DNA from: Nemertoderma westbladi
Taxonomy: Eukaryota > Xenacoelomorpha > Nemertodermatida > Nemertodermatidae
NCBI GenBank assembly: GCA_032718475.1
Contig: JAUCBJ010003323.1
Coordinates: 1 to 31,288, forward strand
DNA: 31,288 nt
Direction: 5' to 3'
Position numbers and translations under genes: made by a program. The stretch's first letter is position 1; every line of letters begins with the position of its first letter. The notes beneath the pieces are model-generated. The model was not told where the DNA came from, searched no databases, and saw only the letters and a list, made by a program, of their open reading frames with translations. Shown piece by piece: positions 28,930-31,288 of this stretch.

Positions 28930-29418
28930 ATGGCTGATAGAGTAGTTGGTGCGAAAGTTGGTGAAACTGTATCCAGCAACAAGAGACGGCTAATATCGAA
29001 CTTACGTCATGATTTAAACACACGTATTGAGGAAATTCGTTCTGCTGTTGGAACCAGCTCTGGAACAAGCAGTCGCCCAAATTCTGCAGCCTTACCCCAA
29101 GGCCGGCCATGTAAGGAATGTAACACAGTAATTGTGAAGATGAAAGTTAAAGTAAGCGGTGATAGTTTTAACCAAGCAGTTTTAGTTAAAAAGCCACTTG
29201 GCGAGTCGAATGGGATGTGTATGAAGTTGCCAATGACAGAGAATATTGATACTGTTAGAGTGCTAATTGAGGATAAGGTATTTCCAGAAGGGACCGCTAA
29301 TGAGTCTTTAATAAGGCAAGATTTTCCTGGATATAAGTCTGAATATGCATCCTTTGATTTGACAAACACGAAGTTTGAATACTTTGTGGGGCGAGCCACG
29401 AAGTTGGCGGAGCCTTAG
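28930..29418 (+). CDS. Unrecognised 162-residue protein frame
   Basis: The family is unknown to me. The ATG has a strong context (A at -3, G at +4), and a CCAAT sequence lies ~35 bp upstream. The protein starts MADRVVGAKVGE. It has a basic helix (NKRRLISNLRHDLNTRIEEI), a Ser/Thr-rich low-complexity linker, a CKEC pair near residues 61-64, and a mixed beta-like C-terminal half (VIVKMKVKVSG, DTVRVLIEDKVFPEG) ending FEYFVGRATKLAEP. There is no signal peptide or membrane segment. Codon use looks ordinary. The stop is followed within ~40 bp by a GTC microsatellite and the satellite array, so a longer gene could have been cut off by that insertion, or this is the first exon of a spliced gene. The antisense strand is open too for 130 codons, which I regard as chance. 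Confidence 0.5.
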   Translation: MADRVVGAKVGETVSSNKRRLISNLRHDLNTRIEEIRSAVGTSSGTSSRPNSAALPQGRPCKECNTVIVKMKVKVSGDSFNQAVLVKKPLGESNGMCMKLPMTENIDTVRVLIEDKVFPEGTANESLIRQDFPGYKSEYASFDLTNTKFEYFVGRATKLAEP

Positions 29419-29460
29419 CGAATTGACACTGTTAGGGGGTGGGTCAATTTATGCAAATAG

Positions 29461-29522
29461 TTGTCGTCGTCGTCGTTGTCGTCGTCGTCGTCGTCGTTGT
29501 CGTCGTCGTCGTCGTCGTCGTT
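29461..29522 (+). repeat. GTC trinucleotide microsatellite
   Basis: About 20 GTC units with scattered GTT. It borders the reversed core satellite array in the position where the left-hand Helentron-like element has its GACA tract. Confidence 0.9.
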
Positions 29523-30674
29523 ACGATTTTGACATGCTAATAACTTTGTCGGATTTAAAGCTGCCAAGTTGAAAATTTGTAGGTATCAATATGAGCAAAA
29601 GTTGAGATTTTTGAGAGACTTTCAGACACCATCAGTGCAATGGTCTCCCGCTAGAGGGCCACATGTCTAAACATTAAATGCCCTCCCATTTCTTTGCTTT
29701 TAATCCGTTTAAGCTGAAACTTGGCAGATATGTATTAGACCATTAGCTGTGACTTTCAAAGGAGGCGAATCCATCTGCAGTTCTCCAGTCTGCCGCTAGA
29801 GGGCCAAAGGTCTGAAAGTGAAATCGTTGTCGTCGTTACGATTTTGACATGCTAATAACTTTGTCGGATTTAAAGCTGCCAAGTTGAAAATTTGTAGGTA
29901 TCAATATGAGCAAAAGTTGAGATTTTTGAGAGACTTTCAGACACCATCAGTGCAATGGTCTCCCGCTAGAGGGCCACATGTCTAAACATTAAATGGCCAC
30001 CCATTTCTTTGCTTTTAATCCGTTTAAGCTGAAACTTGGGAAGTATGTACTAGACCATTAGCTGTAAATTTCAAAGGAGGCTAATCTGTCTGCAGTTCTC
30101 CAGTCTGCCGCTAGAGGGCGAAATGTCCCGAATGTGAAATTATTCTTCCATTTAGTTGTTTATGATCTGATTACGCTGAAACTTGTCATATATGTACTAG
30201 ATGACATCCTGAGTCTTTGTGTGGATTGTAATCGGTCCGAAGTTTTCCAGTCTGCCGGTAGAGGGCCACATGTCTAAACATTAAATGGCCACCCATTTCT
30301 TTGCTTTTAATCCGTTTAAGCTGAAACTTGGGAAGTATGTACTAGACCATTAGCTGTAAATTTCAAAGGAGGCTAATCTGTCTGCAGTTCTCCAGTCTGC
30401 CGCTAGAGGGCGAAATGTCCCGAATGTGAAATTATTCTTCCATTTAGTTGTTTATGATCTGATTACGCTGAAACTTGTCATATATGTACTAGAAGACATC
30501 CTAAGTCTTTGTGTGGACAGTAATCGGTCCGGAGTTTTCGAGTCTGCCGCTAGAGGGCGAAATGTAGGAAAGTGATAACCTTCGCGAATTCCTTGATCTT
30601 AATCTATTTAAGCTGAATTTTGGAATATACAGTACCGGTATGTACTAGACCACATGCCTCGTCTTTGTGAGGAA
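29523..30674 (+). repeat. Core satellite array, ~146-bp monomers, opposite orientation
   Basis: Seven monomers carry CTGCCGCTAGAGGGC or a variant at about 29647, 29795, 29965, 30110, 30256, 30402 and 30548. On this strand the core matches the CTCF consensus CCASYAGRKGGC at 11 of 12 positions. The flanking GTCTGAAAGTGAAA and CTGCAGTTCTCCAGTCTG are shared, in reverse complement, with 6720-7870, so both arrays are one family. Positions 29827-29995 repeat 29510-29682, including the end of the GTC tract. A two-monomer unit of ~291 bp is repeated at 29975-30265 and 30266-30550. Confidence 0.88.
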
Positions 30675-31288
30675 GGTGTAAAAGCCTTTGCTGAATTGCC
30701 CCGTTATTTTTATTATCTTTTACATTAAAATACTCTGTAGTTGATTTAATAGGTGTAAGAGACCGTATTATTGCTGTATCGGTGTTTTTTAGAGGATCTA
30801 AGAGCTATTTCCTCTGTATGTGTACTGTGAAAGGCATAGTTGATGATTCTATGGCAATTCCGTGACGCAAAGGGTGATAGCTACTCTTGAACAGTAGTTA
30901 CTATGACGACGGTTAACAGCTGATATTCATACGTGTTGATTTTCTTTGTTCTACGGCATCTCTCAGTTCAGTCAGCCAATCAGAGCATTTTTATGGCTCT
31001 TGTAGAGAAATTTCCTAGAAATCAGGCAATGCTTTAGGTGCAGTGTTTACATTCTGTCCTGGGCCAGGAGAGAGCGGCTTGGGAATATTTTGTGCTTTTC
31101 TGTTTTAGCCTAACACTAGTAGGCTTAATTATAAGGACATATATCCGTTATCTCAAACCTTACTTACTGACACTGCATACTGTGTAACACTGTGCATACT
31201 TTAAACTGTTATACTGCTATTTACTGTCGGTTCTTCATAATATGGTTGATGAATTATTATATTTGGAATAACGATAAATAACCCCGAA
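30675..31288 (+). repeat. Repeat X', diverged copy of X
   Basis: Aligns with 24908-25525 in the same orientation. The best-kept part (30897-30985) contains ATGACGAC, TTAACAGCTGATAT, TTTCTTTGTTCT and GCCAATCAGAGC. It follows the satellite array without a break and runs off the window, so a further Y-like sequence may lie beyond. Confidence 0.75.

Noticed and set aside
29007-29399. 130-residue frame antisense to the 28930-29418 frame
   Set aside because: The sense frame has the better start context. The antisense frame looks like a codon-bias shadow.

Overview
This window looks like repeat-rich nuclear DNA from an animal, probably a marine invertebrate (an echinoderm or similar lineage is a guess). 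The reasons are eukaryotic transposons (BEL/Pao, hAT, P-like and Helentron-like), a C2H2 zinc-finger gene, splice-site signals, AT-rich intergenic DNA, and scattered TAGGCCTA and CCGGTACC palindromes. There are no operons, rRNA or convincing tRNA genes. Most of the sequence is mobile or tandemly repeated, and only a few coding regions look like real genes.

Layout, left to right. (1) 6-1948 is one copy of a ~1.94 kb direct repeat (called Y here); the other copy is at 25633-27574. Y carries a minus-strand cysteine-containing reading frame and ends inside an inverted-repeat (MITE-like) element. (2) 3602-6196 (minus) is an 11-finger C2H2 gene. A 1258-bp hAT deletion derivative (4744-6001) with a perfect 8-bp target duplication splits its coding sequence. 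(3) 6298-8177 is a non-autonomous Helentron-like element with ~150-bp core repeats, each carrying a CTCF-like motif. (4) 8178-11285 is mostly featureless. It is followed by a 33-bp minisatellite, a C16 tract and a 22-unit G-run minisatellite.

(5) 12559-21036 is a complete but non-autonomous BEL/Pao retrotransposon on the minus strand. It has two 604-bp LTRs that read as identical and a 5-bp GGTCT target duplication, and it inserted into the edge of the G-run minisatellite. It holds an intact 1606-codon Gag-protease frame. Reverse transcriptase, RNase H and integrase are absent. Its leader is expanded by a 13-bp minisatellite. (6) 21750-22706 (minus) is the last exon of a P-element-like transposase with one in-frame stop. 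(7) 23320-24720 (plus) is a decayed coding region I do not recognise, downstream of a TATA box.

(8) 24908-25525 (X) and 30675-31288 (X') are diverged copies of one sequence that share a promoter-like CCAAT block; X leads straight into the second Y copy. (9) 27589-28100 is a near-homogeneous 22-bp palindromic satellite that starts 14 bp after the Y breakpoint. (10) 28930-29418 is an unrecognised 162-codon frame with a good start context. A second ~150-bp array of the Helentron core family follows in the opposite orientation.

The parts do not form a pathway. The window is best read as a record of nested insertion, duplication and possible gene conversion. The most notable items are the apparently young Gag-protease-only BEL element, the hAT insertion in the zinc-finger gene, the mosaic identity of the Y/X repeats, and two nucleosome-spaced arrays of CTCF-like motifs facing apart.
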